From Quadrisphaera sp. DSM 44207 (GTDB lineage: Bacteria > Actinomycetota > Actinomycetes > Actinomycetales > Quadrisphaeraceae): 64,000 nt of DNA. This document shows positions 31,864 through 40,044 of this stretch, piece by piece. The notes beneath the pieces are model-generated. The model saw nothing but the letters and a program-made list of their open reading frames with translations, was not told where the DNA came from and ran no database searches. How positions within the stretch are numbered: the stretch's first letter is position 1; each line of letters begins with the position of its first letter. The translations under genes were made by a program, and so were the position numbers. The DNA lies in the NCBI RefSeq assembly GCF_900101335.1, contig NZ_FNKA01000002.1:806001-870000 (forward strand), given 5' to 3'.

Positions 31864-32250
31864 CTACTGGCGCGGCTCCTGGCGCGCGGCGGACAGCTCG
31901 AACCAGACGACCTTGCCGATGGCGTCGTCGCGCACGCCCCAGCGGGTGGCGAGGAGGTCGACGATGAACAGGCCGCGCCCGTCGAGGGCGCCGTCGTCCG
32001 CCGGCTGCAGCGTGGGGTGGCGCGAGTTGTCGTCGCCGACCTCGATGCGCACCCGCCCCGCGCTCGTCGTCACGGTCAGCCGCACCTCGCTGCGCCCGTG
32101 CACGATGGCGTTCGTCACCAGCTCCGAGGTGCACAGCAGCGCGCTGTCGCGCCCGTCCTCGCTCAGCTCCGCGCGGCCGCAGGCGTCGTCGACGATGCGG
32201 CGCGCCTGCCCGGCCGCCTCGGGCCCGCAGGGCAGGGTCACCTCGCTCAC
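31864..32250 (-). CDS. Anti-sigma-type serine kinase (HATPase_c, RsbW-like)
   Basis: A 128-residue GHKL ATPase: N box TSELVTNAIVHGRSEV, G1 VGDDNSRHP, G2 DGRGLFIVDLLATRWGV, and the closing GKVVWFEL. Its GTG start (32250) overlaps the stop of the PP2C phosphatase gene, a pairing typical of partner-switching modules in which the kinase and phosphatase act on a shared STAS-domain anti-anti-sigma factor. No STAS gene is in the window, so the target must be encoded elsewhere. Confidence 0.85.
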   Translation of the reverse strand: MSEVTLPCGPEAAGQARRIVDDACGRAELSEDGRDSALLCTSELVTNAIVHGRSEVRLTVTTSAGRVRIEVGDDNSRHPTLQPADDGALDGRGLFIVDLLATRWGVRDDAIGKVVWFELSAARQEPRQ

Positions 32251-35036
32251 TGCTCGCCCTCGCGCTCGTCCTCGGGCCCGTCCTCGGGCTCGCCCTCGTG
32301 CTGGGGCTGCCGCGGGCGGACGGCGACGAGGGCGACGTCGTCCTCGGGGTCCTCGGCGAGCACGGTCGCGAGCACGCGGTCGCACAGCTCGTCCAGCGGC
32401 AGCGCAGCCAGGTCGCCCAGGATGCGCGCGAGGCGCTCCAGGCCCGCGTCCAGCGGCTGCGAGCGCCGCTCGACCAGCCCGTCGGTGAACAGCATCAGCG
32501 TCGCTCCCAGGGGCACCAGCGCCTCCTCGTCCGCGCGGTCCGTCGTCGGGTCCAGGCCCAGCAGCAGCCCCGGCTCGCTCTCGAGCACCCTCACGCCGCC
32601 GTCGGGCAGCAGCAGCAGGGGCGGCGGGTGGCCCGCCGAGTGCCACCGCAGGCGCCACGCGCCGGGCCGCTGCGGCGAGGGCCGGTGCAGCTCGGCGGTC
32701 AGCACGGTGGCGTAGGTGCCGACCTGCAGCACCTGCGCCGCCCGGTCGGCGCGGCTGAGCACCGCGGCGGGGCCCTCGGGGCGGTCGCTGGCGAGGGCGC
32801 GCACGAGGGAGCGCACCTGGCCCATGGCGGCGGCGGCCGCGGTGTCGTGGCCCATGACGTCGCCGATGACGAGGCGGGTGGTGCCGTCGGGGGTGGTGAA
32901 GGCGTCGTACCAGTCCCCGCCGACGCGCGCGTCGGCCACGGCGGGCACGTAGCGCACCTGCAGGTCCAGGTCCGGCACGCGCGGCGGGGAGGTGAGCAGG
33001 CTGCGCTGCAGCGCCTCGGCCACGCGCTGGGTGCGGTGCAGCAGCCGCGCGCCGTCGATCGCGGCGGCGGCGCGGCGGGCGACCTCGCGGGCGGTGGCCA
33101 GCTCGTCGGGGGTGTGCGGCCCGCGCCCGGACGTGGTGACGAGCGCCAGCGACCCGAGCAGCCGCCCGCGGGCGACCAGGGGCAGGACGACGGCGCCGCC
33201 GGGGTCCAGGGCCCGCACGGCGTCCACGAGGCCGGGCTCGGGCAGCAGCCGGTGCACGACCTCGTCGGTCAGCGCCGGGAGCACCAGCGGCTCCCCGGCG
33301 CTCAGGCGCTCGACCACCGGGCCCTCCAGCCTCGCGGCGACCGCAGTGCCCAGCGCCGCGCAGCGGCGAACGGCCTCTCCCCGCGCGGGGTCGCGGTGCG
33401 ACCAGCCGACGTCGTGCAGACGCCCCGCGTCGTCGGCCAGGGTCAGCACGCTCCAGTCGGCCAGCTCGGGGACCACCGCCTCGGCCAGGCGGCGCAGGCC
33501 CCGCCGGCCGTCCTCGTCGTCGAGGGGGGCGAGCACCTCCCCGATCTCGACGAGCAGCGAGAGCCGGCGGGCCGCGGCCTCCGCGGCCGCCCGCGCCGCC
33601 TCCCGCGCCGCGTCGGCCCGCACCCGGGCGAGCGCCTGCGCGGCCTGCGCGGCCAGGCCCTCCACGACCTGCAGGTCCTCCGCCTCCAGCGGCTGGGGCT
33701 GCGCCCACCGCAGCAGCAGGGCCCCCAGGGGGCGGCCGGCGTGGCGCAGGGGCGCGGCGACCAGCGCCTGCGTGCCGGTGCGGCGCACGAGGTCGGCCAG
33801 GGAGGGGTAGCGCCGCAGCAGCTGCTCGCGGTCGCCGAAGGCGAGCACCTCGCCGGTCGTGGCGGCGGTGACGACGGGCAGGTCGGCGTCGAGCGGGGCG
33901 GTCGCGAGGTCCTCGCGCACGCTGGCGTCGAAGTCGCCCGTCAGGGTCAGGCGCGCCACCCCGGCCGCCTCGTCCAGCAGGCCCACGATGCCGCCCACCG
34001 CTCCCAGGGTGGCCGTGCCCTGCCCGAGCACGGCCTCGAGGACGTCGGGCTCGGTCTGCGCGCCGGTGAGGGCGAGGGCCACGCGGGCCAGGCCGGTCGC
34101 GCGGCGGCTGGCCTCCAGGCGGCGGCGCACGCCGGTGCGCGACTCGGTGACGTCGATGTTGACGCCGAGCATGCGCCGCGGCCGTCCCGAGGCGTCCGCG
34201 ACCGTGCGGCCGGCGGCCAGCAGGGAGCGCACCGCGCCGTCGGCGTGCACGACGCGGAACTCCACCTCCAGGCCCCCGCCGGAGGCGGCGGCCGCGGCGA
34301 GCGCGGCGTGCACCTGCTCGACGTCGTCGGGGTGGATGCGGCCGAGGACGTCGTCGAGGCCCAGGTCCTGCGCCGGGGCGCCCGCGCCGTACAGGGCGAG
34401 GCTGCGGGCGTCCCAGACCACCGCGTCGGCGAACAGGTCCCACTCCCAGGTGCCCACGCGCGCCGCGGCGAGGACCAGCTCCAGGCGCGCGCGGTCGACC
34501 TCCCGCTCGCCGGTGAGGGCCGACAGCTCCAGCTGGGCCACGGCGGCGCGGGCGAGCTCGGCCAGCAAGCCGCGGTCGTGGGTGCCCCAGGCGCGGGGCG
34601 CGTCGCAGGCCACCCCGAGGGCGCCGACCACCCGCCCGTCCTGGTCGACCAGGGGCGCACCGAGGAAGGCGCGCGGGGCTGCGCGGCCCCGGCCGAGCAG
34701 GGCGCGGGCCGCCGCGTCGGCGGCGGCGTCGGCTGCTCCGGCGCCGGTCGCTCCGGCTGCGTCGGTGGGGACGTCGGCGGGAGGGTCACCGACGGCCAGC
34801 ACCCGGCCGGTCGCCGCAGTGGCCGCGCACAGGGCCGCCACCGCGCCGCCGTCCCCGACGCCCTCGGGCAGCAGCCACACCCGGCCGGCGGTGCCGCCGA
34901 GCAGGCGGGCGGCCACCTCGCCGAGGCGGGCCATGGCCGCACCGGTGCCCGGCGAGGGCAGCAGGCGGCGGGCGGCCGCCGCGCCGGCCGGGCCGTCCGG
35001 GGGGCCCGCCTGAGCGGGCACGGCGCGGACGGTCAC
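32247..35036 (-). CDS. Multi-sensor PP2C (SpoIIE/RsbU-type) phosphatase
   Basis: A 929-residue cytoplasmic sensor-phosphatase. Rough order: a GAF domain (about 25-180), a PAS domain with PAC tail (about 200-315; GTWEWDLFADAVVWDARSLA ... MLGVNIDVTESR), a second GAF (about 330-490), and a coiled linker rich in Ala/Arg. A third GAF-like region (about 520-690) and the SpoIIE domain (about 700-910) follow. Catalytic metal-site motifs are VGGDWYDAF, VIGDVMGHD, a late MLFTDGLVE and DDVALV. Such enzymes dephosphorylate STAS-domain regulators under stress. GTG 35036 overlaps the stop of the methyltransferase gene. Ligands are unknown. Confidence 0.87.
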   Translation of the reverse strand: MTVRAVPAQAGPPDGPAGAAAARRLLPSPGTGAAMARLGEVAARLLGGTAGRVWLLPEGVGDGGAVAALCAATAATGRVLAVGDPPADVPTDAAGATGAGAADAAADAAARALLGRGRAAPRAFLGAPLVDQDGRVVGALGVACDAPRAWGTHDRGLLAELARAAVAQLELSALTGEREVDRARLELVLAAARVGTWEWDLFADAVVWDARSLALYGAGAPAQDLGLDDVLGRIHPDDVEQVHAALAAAAASGGGLEVEFRVVHADGAVRSLLAAGRTVADASGRPRRMLGVNIDVTESRTGVRRRLEASRRATGLARVALALTGAQTEPDVLEAVLGQGTATLGAVGGIVGLLDEAAGVARLTLTGDFDASVREDLATAPLDADLPVVTAATTGEVLAFGDREQLLRRYPSLADLVRRTGTQALVAAPLRHAGRPLGALLLRWAQPQPLEAEDLQVVEGLAAQAAQALARVRADAAREAARAAAEAAARRLSLLVEIGEVLAPLDDEDGRRGLRRLAEAVVPELADWSVLTLADDAGRLHDVGWSHRDPARGEAVRRCAALGTAVAARLEGPVVERLSAGEPLVLPALTDEVVHRLLPEPGLVDAVRALDPGGAVVLPLVARGRLLGSLALVTTSGRGPHTPDELATAREVARRAAAAIDGARLLHRTQRVAEALQRSLLTSPPRVPDLDLQVRYVPAVADARVGGDWYDAFTTPDGTTRLVIGDVMGHDTAAAAAMGQVRSLVRALASDRPEGPAAVLSRADRAAQVLQVGTYATVLTAELHRPSPQRPGAWRLRWHSAGHPPPLLLLPDGGVRVLESEPGLLLGLDPTTDRADEEALVPLGATLMLFTDGLVERRSQPLDAGLERLARILGDLAALPLDELCDRVLATVLAEDPEDDVALVAVRPRQPQHEGEPEDGPEDEREGEQ

Positions 35037-35956
35037 GCCGATGATCCTGCTGCAGCCGCGGTCGCAGCGCCACGGCGGCGCTGCCCGCGGGCGCTGGCGT
35101 ACAGGCACACCGCGGCCGCGGTGGCCAGGTTCAGGCTCTCCGCGCGTCCGTGCAGCGGCACGCGCACCACGGCGTCGGCGAGGGCGCGCTCGTCCTCGGC
35201 CAGCCCGTGCGCCTCGTTGCCGAACACCCACGCGGCCGGGCCGGCCAGGGGCCCGCGGCCGGCGGAGGCGTCGTCGAGGAGGTCGTCGAGGTCGAGGGCG
35301 GCGGGGTCCCCGCCGTCGGCGGCGAGGACGACCAGGCCCGCGGCGCGCAGCGCGGCCACGGCGGCGGCCGGGTCGGCGTCCTCGACGACGCCGAGGTGGA
35401 AGAGGCTGCCGGCGGTGGAGCGCACGCACTTGGGGTTGTGCACGTCGACGCTGCCCCGGGTGAGGACGACGGCGCCCGCGCCGGCGGCGTCGGCGGCGCG
35501 CAGCACCGTGCCGGCGTTGCCGGGGTCGCGCACCTGGGACAGGACGGCGACCAGGGCCGGGGCGGGCGAGAGCGCGTCCGGCAGCGGCCGGCTGACGAGC
35601 GCGCACACCGCGAGCAGGCCCTGGGGCGTGAGCGTGTCGGCCATGGCGGCGAGGACCTCCTCGGTGCACCGGCGCACCGGCACGCCGGCGGCGAGCGCCG
35701 CGCCGATCACGTCGCGGTGCCGGGACGCGCCGTCGTCCGTCGCGTACACGCAGCGCACCAGCGCCGCACCGGCGTCGGCGCCACCTCCTGCCCTGAGCCG
35801 CGCCGCCTCCAGGACGGCCTCGCGCACGGCCTGGGGGCCCTCGGCGAGGAAGGTGCCCGAACGCAGCCGTGCCGAGCGCCCGGCCAGCGCCCGCACCGCC
35901 CGGACCCGCTCGGAGCGGGGGTTGGACAGCGCGTCGCCTCCCGGGACGCCCGGCAC
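35033..35956 (-). CDS. SpoU/TrmH-family RNA 2'-O-methyltransferase
   Basis: A 307-residue SPOUT methyltransferase. Its substrate-binding N-terminus (NPRSERVRAVRALAGRSARL, GTFLAEGPQAVREAV) matches 23S rRNA methyltransferases of the TsnR/RlmB group. The knotted SAM domain shows LSQVRDPGNAGTVLRAADAAG, WVFGNEAHGL and the closing VPLHGRAESLNLATAAAVCL. Its location after rplT is a conserved actinobacterial arrangement and suggests rRNA as target. GTG 35956 lies 23 nt after the rplT stop. The exact nucleotide modified cannot be stated. Confidence 0.9.
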   Translation of the reverse strand: MPGVPGGDALSNPRSERVRAVRALAGRSARLRSGTFLAEGPQAVREAVLEAARLRAGGGADAGAALVRCVYATDDGASRHRDVIGAALAAGVPVRRCTEEVLAAMADTLTPQGLLAVCALVSRPLPDALSPAPALVAVLSQVRDPGNAGTVLRAADAAGAGAVVLTRGSVDVHNPKCVRSTAGSLFHLGVVEDADPAAAVAALRAAGLVVLAADGGDPAALDLDDLLDDASAGRGPLAGPAAWVFGNEAHGLAEDERALADAVVRVPLHGRAESLNLATAAAVCLYASARGQRRRGAATAAAAGSSA

Positions 35957-35979
35957 GGCAGGAGCGGTGCCGGCGGGGC

Positions 35980-36372
35980 TCAGGCCGCCGAGCCCTGCGC
36001 CTGCGCCACCGGCTGGGCCGGCAGCGCCGCGCGGGCGGTCTCCACGAGCGCGGAGAAGGCCGCGGCGTCGTTGACGGCGAGCTCGGCCAGCATGCGGCGG
36101 TCGACCTCGACCCCCGCGGCCTTCAGGCCCTGGACGAAGCGGTTGTAGGTGATGCCGTTCGCGCGGGCGGCGGCGTTGATCCGCTGGATCCACAGGCGGC
36201 GGAAGTCGCCCTTGCGGGCGCGCCGGTCGCGGTAGGCGTAGACGAGCGAGTGGGTGACCTGCTCCTTGGCCTTGCGGTACAGCCGCGAGCGCTGGCCGCG
36301 GTAGCCGCTGGCGCGCTCCAGGGTGGTGCGGCGCTTCTTCTGGGCGTTGACCGCCCGCTTCACGCGTGCCAC
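35980..36372 (-). CDS. rplT: 50S ribosomal protein L20
   Basis: A 130-residue L20 with the canonical basic N-terminal helix ([20 protein letters not shown]) and [20 protein letters not shown]. The globular domain runs [20 protein letters not shown] to [15 protein letters not shown]. It binds 23S rRNA early in 50S assembly. The C-terminal ~12 residues are a short Ala/Gln extension. GTG start; it follows rpmI by 61 nt. Confidence 0.97.
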   Translation of the reverse strand: MARVKRAVNAQKKRRTTLERASGYRGQRSRLYRKAKEQVTHSLVYAYRDRRARKGDFRRLWIQRINAAARANGITYNRFVQGLKAAGVEVDRRMLAELAVNDAAAFSALVETARAALPAQPVAQAQGSAA

Positions 36373-36433
36373 GTGGTGCTCCTCTGGTCGTGCTGTCGTC
36401 GGGGCGCGGCGCCGGGAGCGGCGCCGCGGGGGC

Positions 36434-36628
36434 TCACTTGGCGAGCAGCCGCTTGATCTTCTTGGCGTCCGCGGGCGCGGCCACCGCGTCGACCTGCAGG
36501 CGCCGCACGCGCCGGCTCGACTTGCCCTCGAGCAGGTGGCGCAGGTTGGTGCGCTCGCGCACGACCTTGCCGGAGCCGCTGATCTTGAAGCGCTTCTTGG
36601 CGCCGCTGTGGGTCTTCATCTTCGGCAT
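36434..36628 (-). CDS. rpmI: 50S ribosomal protein L35
   Basis: A 64-residue L35 starting [20 protein letters not shown], with the conserved [16 protein letters not shown] block. ATG 36628 is preceded by a purine-rich GAGGACGAGG stretch. It is the middle gene of infC-rpmI-rplT. Confidence 0.97.
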   Translation of the reverse strand: MPKMKTHSGAKKRFKISGSGKVVRERTNLRHLLEGKSSRRVRRLQVDAVAAPADAKKIKRLLAK

Positions 36629-36758
36629 GGCTGCCTCGTCCTCTTCCTGGCGCCGGGCGAGGCCCGGCAGCCGTGCTGCGGTGGACCGCCCGGGGAGGGT
36701 GCTCCCGGGCGGGCGTGCTGGGCAGGACCGGGCCGCGCAGGGCCCGGCCCGCGCAGGG

Positions 36759-37769
36759 TCAGACCTGCGCGGTGCGCCCCGGTGCTCCCTGCCGCGGCCC
36801 GGGTCGCGCCGGACCGGGCCGGGGGGCGGCCGGCCGCGGAGCGGGCTGGGCGGGCGCGGCGGTGGTGCGGGCCGGCGGCTGCGGGACCGGCGCCTGGGCC
36901 GGCTGGGCCGGCCGCGCGGACGGGGCCGGTCGCGCGGCCGGAGCCGGCGCGGGCCGGGCCGGTCGGGCGGCGGGCGCCGGGGTGGGCGCCGGTGCCGGTC
37001 GTGCGGGCTGGCCCGGCCGGGGCGCCTGCTGGGCCGGCTGCGGAGCGGGCTGGGCGGCCGGAGCGGCCGGAGCGGGCTGCGCAGCGACCGGAGCGGGCTG
37101 AGCGGGCTGCTGGGCGGGGGTGTCCGCCTCCTGCGCGTCGGCGGCCGCGGCGCGGGCCTCGTCGGCGAGCTGGCCCGCCGCCTCCTCCTGCACCCGGTGC
37201 CCGCCGGCGCTGTCGCGGCGACGCCGCTGCTCGGCCTTCGCGCCGGCCTTGACCTCGGCCTTGCGGCGGTGCGGACCGATGACCATGACCATGTTGCGGC
37301 CGTCCTGCTGCGGGTTCGACTCGATCGACCCGAGCTCGTCCACGTCGCCGGCGAAGCGCTGCAGCAGCCGGTAGCCCATCTCCGGGCGGGACTGCTCGCG
37401 ACCGCGGAACATGATCATGACCTTGACCTTGTCCCCCGACTCGAGGAACTTCTGCGCCATCCCGCGCTTGGTCTCGTAGTCGTGCGGATCGATCTTCAGG
37501 CGCAGCCGGACGGTCTTCAGGACGGTGTTGGCCTGGTTCTTGCGGGCCTCGCGGTCCTTGATCGCGGACTCGTACTTGAACTTGCCGTAGTCCATGAGCT
37601 TGCAGACCGGGGGCTTGGCCTGCGGCGCCACCTCGACGAGGTCGAGGTCGGCCTCCTGGGCCAGCCGCAGCGCGTCCTCGACGCGCACGATGCCGACCTG
37701 CTCGCCGTTGGGACCGACCAGCCGCACCTCGGGGACGCGGATGCGGTCGTTGATGCGCGGTTCGCTGAT
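36759..37769 (-). CDS. infC: Translation initiation factor IF-3, AUC start, long Pro/Ala tail
   Basis: IF-3 keeps ribosomal subunits apart and polices start-codon choice. The conserved N-terminus [20 protein letters not shown] is in frame with an ATC codon at 37769-37767, preceded at about 8 nt by AAGGAG, so translation most likely begins at AUC. The next usable codon (GTG 37727) would delete 14 conserved residues. IF-3 genes elsewhere use AUU/AUC starts for autoregulation. The normal two-domain factor ends near residue 190 ([20 protein letters not shown]). A further ~145 residues are Pro/Ala/Gln/Arg low complexity of unknown role, giving 336 in all. Confidence 0.93.
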   Translation of the reverse strand: MSEPRINDRIRVPEVRLVGPNGEQVGIVRVEDALRLAQEADLDLVEVAPQAKPPVCKLMDYGKFKYESAIKDREARKNQANTVLKTVRLRLKIDPHDYETKRGMAQKFLESGDKVKVMIMFRGREQSRPEMGYRLLQRFAGDVDELGSIESNPQQDGRNMVMVIGPHRRKAEVKAGAKAEQRRRRDSAGGHRVQEEAAGQLADEARAAAADAQEADTPAQQPAQPAPVAAQPAPAAPAAQPAPQPAQQAPRPGQPARPAPAPTPAPAARPARPAPAPAARPAPSARPAQPAQAPVPQPPARTTAAPAQPAPRPAAPRPGPARPGPRQGAPGRTAQV

Positions 37770-38051
37770 GGAAGAGCTCCTTCACGGTGTCCTCGGGACC
37801 ACCGCGGGGTGGAGGGGGCCCCCACCCGCGAGCGCTCGGCGAGCAGGCCAGACCCGGACCTCCGGCGCCGTCGTTCGACGGCGCCCGGGGAGGCGCCCGC
37901 AGCGCCCCGCGAGGGGCGCTGCGGCGGACCGGAACCCGACGGCCCGGGGGCCGCGACGGGTGGGAGGCTGGCCTCCGCTTCGCGCACCGGTGCGGCGTCG
38001 TCCCGGTCGGGCGACAGCAGCACTGGTCGGTCGTTCTGCAACAGTAGCAGC
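37770..38051 (-). promoter_or_regulatory. infC leader region with two strong hairpins
   Basis: The 282-nt divergent region before infC has two near-perfect stems on the minus-strand transcript. One is an 11-bp stem closed by a tetraloop (37898-37923; GCAGCGCCCC arm). The other is a 9-bp stem with tetraloop GAAC (37864-37885). They precede the ribosome binding site by about 85 nt. infC operons are commonly controlled in their leaders by L20 or IF-3, so these may be regulatory structures. No T-tract follows either stem. The region also holds the promoter of the plus-strand DUF1844 gene. Confidence 0.5.
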
Positions 38052-38417
38052 GTGAGCACGCACGTTCCCATTCCCGAGCCCGAGGGCGCCGAGGACGCCG
38101 CCCGCGACATCGCCGACGTCGCGGCGGTGGAGGTCATCACGACCGCCGCGGTGCACCTGATGAGCGCGGCGGCGGTCAAGTGCGGGCTCGCCGAGGACGC
38201 CCAGGAGGCCGGCCACCTCGACCTCGGGGAGGCGCGGATCCTCATCACGGCGCTCGCGGGCCTCGTCACGGCGGCGGCCCCGGAGGTCGGGAACCAGCAC
38301 GCCCGGGCCCTGCGCGACGGCCTGCGCACGCTGCAGCTGGCCTTCCGCGAGGCCTCCCCCTTTCCCGACGCCCCCGGCCAGGGGCCCGGCGAGAAGCTGA
38401 CGGGCCCGGTCAGCTGA
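38052..38417 (+). CDS. DUF1844-domain protein
   Basis: A 121-residue protein matching DUF1844: VITTAAVHLMSAAAVKCGLA, then HLDLGEARILITALAGLVTA, and a C-terminal LRDGLRTLQLAFREAS. The conserved core is alpha-helical without transmembrane segments or catalytic motifs. The function is unknown; the family is often encoded next to infC, as here in divergent orientation. GTG 38052 follows directly on the leader region. Confidence 0.8.
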   Translation: MSTHVPIPEPEGAEDAARDIADVAAVEVITTAAVHLMSAAAVKCGLAEDAQEAGHLDLGEARILITALAGLVTAAAPEVGNQHARALRDGLRTLQLAFREASPFPDAPGQGPGEKLTGPVS

Positions 38418-38461
38418 GCACCGCCGCCCCCGCTGCCGGAGCGGCCGCGCCGGTCGCGCGC

Positions 38462-39151
38462 GTGGTCGCCGGCGGCCGGTCCGACGGGCCGACCGTCGTC
38501 CTCGTGCACGGCATCGGCGTCTCCCGGCGCTACTTCGCGCCGCTGGCGCGCGAGCTGTCCACGCGCGCGCGGGTGCTCGCCGTCGACCTGCCCGGCTTCG
38601 GCGGCGCACCGGGGCCGCTCTCGCTGAGCGTTCCCGAGCACGCCGGCGCGGTGCGGCGGGCCCTGGAGCCCCTCGGCGTGCGGGGCGCGCTGCTCGTGGG
38701 CCACTCGATGGGCTGCCAGGTGGTGGCGCACCTGGTGCGCGGGCACCCGCACCTGGCCGCCGGAGCCGTCCTGATCGGGCCGACCGTCGACGAGCGCGCG
38801 CGCTCGGCGCCGCGCCAGGCCCTGCGGCTGCTGCGCGACAGCGCCGCCGAGCCGGTCGCCTTCAACGCCGTGCTCGTGCGCGAGTACCTGCGCTGCGGCC
38901 CCCGGCGCTACCTGGCGACCGCGGCGCACATGCTCGCCGACCGCATCGAGGAGGTCCTGCCCGCGGCGGCCGTGCCGGTGCTGGTCCTGCGCGGGGCCCA
39001 CGACCCGATCGCGCCGCGGCACTGGACGGAGCACCTGGCGCGGCGGGCCCCGCTCGGGCGCGCCGCGCAGCTGGACGGCGGGCGCCACGGCATCCAGTGG
39101 AGCCACCCGCAGGAGGTGGCGCGGGCGTGCCTGGAGCTGGTGCGGGCGTGA
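38462..39151 (+). CDS. Alpha/beta hydrolase
   Basis: A hydrolase of at least 229 residues. It has VVLVHGIGVSRRYFAPLARE with the oxyanion HG, the nucleophile elbow VGHSMGCQ, the acid in LRGAHDPIAP, and the catalytic His in GGRHGIQWSHP. The substrate is unknown. The start is uncertain. GTG 38462 is the first standard codon before the core, but a CTG at 38414 overlaps the DUF1844 stop and would add 16 residues. It is coupled (GTGA) to the next hydrolase gene. Confidence 0.8.
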   Translation: MVAGGRSDGPTVVLVHGIGVSRRYFAPLARELSTRARVLAVDLPGFGGAPGPLSLSVPEHAGAVRRALEPLGVRGALLVGHSMGCQVVAHLVRGHPHLAAGAVLIGPTVDERARSAPRQALRLLRDSAAEPVAFNAVLVREYLRCGPRRYLATAAHMLADRIEEVLPAAAVPVLVLRGAHDPIAPRHWTEHLARRAPLGRAAQLDGGRHGIQWSHPQEVARACLELVRA

Positions 39152-39858
39152 GCCGGCGCGTCGTGCGGGCCGCCTCGATCGCGTGGTGGTTCCTCGCCGA
39201 CTGGGTCTACGCCGTGCGGCGGCAGGCGGTGGGCCTGGCGCGCGGACAGTCCGCCGAGCGGTACCGCACGCCGCCGGGCCCCGGGCCGCACCGCCTGCCC
39301 GTCGTCCTCGTCCCGGGCGTCTACGAGTCGTGGCGGTTCCTGGAGCCGCTGACCGAGGCGCTGTTCACGGCCGGGCACCCGGTGCACGTGGTGGAGGCGC
39401 TCGGCCACAACACCGGTGAGGTGCCCGCCATGGCGCAGGCCGTGCGGCGCTTCGTCGACGACCAGGGCCTGACCGGCGCGGCCCTCGTCGCCCACAGCAA
39501 GGGCGGCCTGATCGGCAAGCACCTGCTGGTGCACCACAACGGCGACGGCGCGCTGCGCCACCTGGTCGCGGTCAACACGCCCTTCTCCGGCTCGCGCTAC
39601 GCCCGGTTCCTGCCCGGACGCACCCTGCGCGTGTTCGCACCAGGGGGTCCGCTGCTGGTGGAGCTGGCGTCGAGCACGGGCGTCAACGGCTCGATCACGT
39701 CCGTCTTCAGCGAGGTCGACCCGAACATCCCCGGCGGCAGCCACCTGCCCGGGGCCACCAACGTGTGCATCCCCGGCGCGGTGGGCCACTTCCGGGTGCT
39801 CAGCGACCCGCGCGTGCAGGCCGCCGTGCTCGCAGCGCTGGAACCGCTGCCGGCCTGA
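39148..39858 (+). CDS. Lipase-like alpha/beta hydrolase
   Basis: A 236-residue protein with an N-terminal hydrophobic/aromatic helix (AASIAWWFLADWVYAV) that may anchor it. The hydrolase core follows: PVVLVPGVYESWRFLEPLTE, nucleophile VAHSKGGLIGK, VNTPFSGSRYARF, and a late GAVGHFRVL with the probable catalytic His. It resembles triacylglycerol-lipase/PGAP1-like enzymes. The GTG (39148) overlaps the previous stop, so the two hydrolases are co-translated. It ends 91 nt before the CRISPR array trailer. Confidence 0.8.
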   Translation: MSRRVVRAASIAWWFLADWVYAVRRQAVGLARGQSAERYRTPPGPGPHRLPVVLVPGVYESWRFLEPLTEALFTAGHPVHVVEALGHNTGEVPAMAQAVRRFVDDQGLTGAALVAHSKGGLIGKHLLVHHNGDGALRHLVAVNTPFSGSRYARFLPGRTLRVFAPGGPLLVELASSTGVNGSITSVFSEVDPNIPGGSHLPGATNVCIPGAVGHFRVLSDPRVQAAVLAALEPLPA

Positions 39859-39903
39859 CCTGAACGCTCGCCATCACACGCGCTTAGGTACACGAGCACC
39901 GCC

Positions 39904-40044
39904 TACGCGGGCAGCGCGCTGCCTTGAGCAGGCGGCACAGTCATGGCACCGCCCATCCCCGCGTACGCGGAGAGCACGCGCCGTGGGCCGGGGACGTGGT
40001 CAGCTACCGCGGCTCATCCCCGCGTACGCGGGGAGCACCTGGCG
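39904..40044 (-). repeat. CRISPR trailer-end block, copy 1 (array end)
   Basis: This holds a degenerate repeat half, the last 32-nt spacer-like segment (gctgccttgagcaggcggca...), the degenerate terminal repeat and the first regular spacer. The same ~140 nt recur at 42344-42484. Left of 39904 the sequence is non-CRISPR, so this copy is the true array end. Confidence 0.9.
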
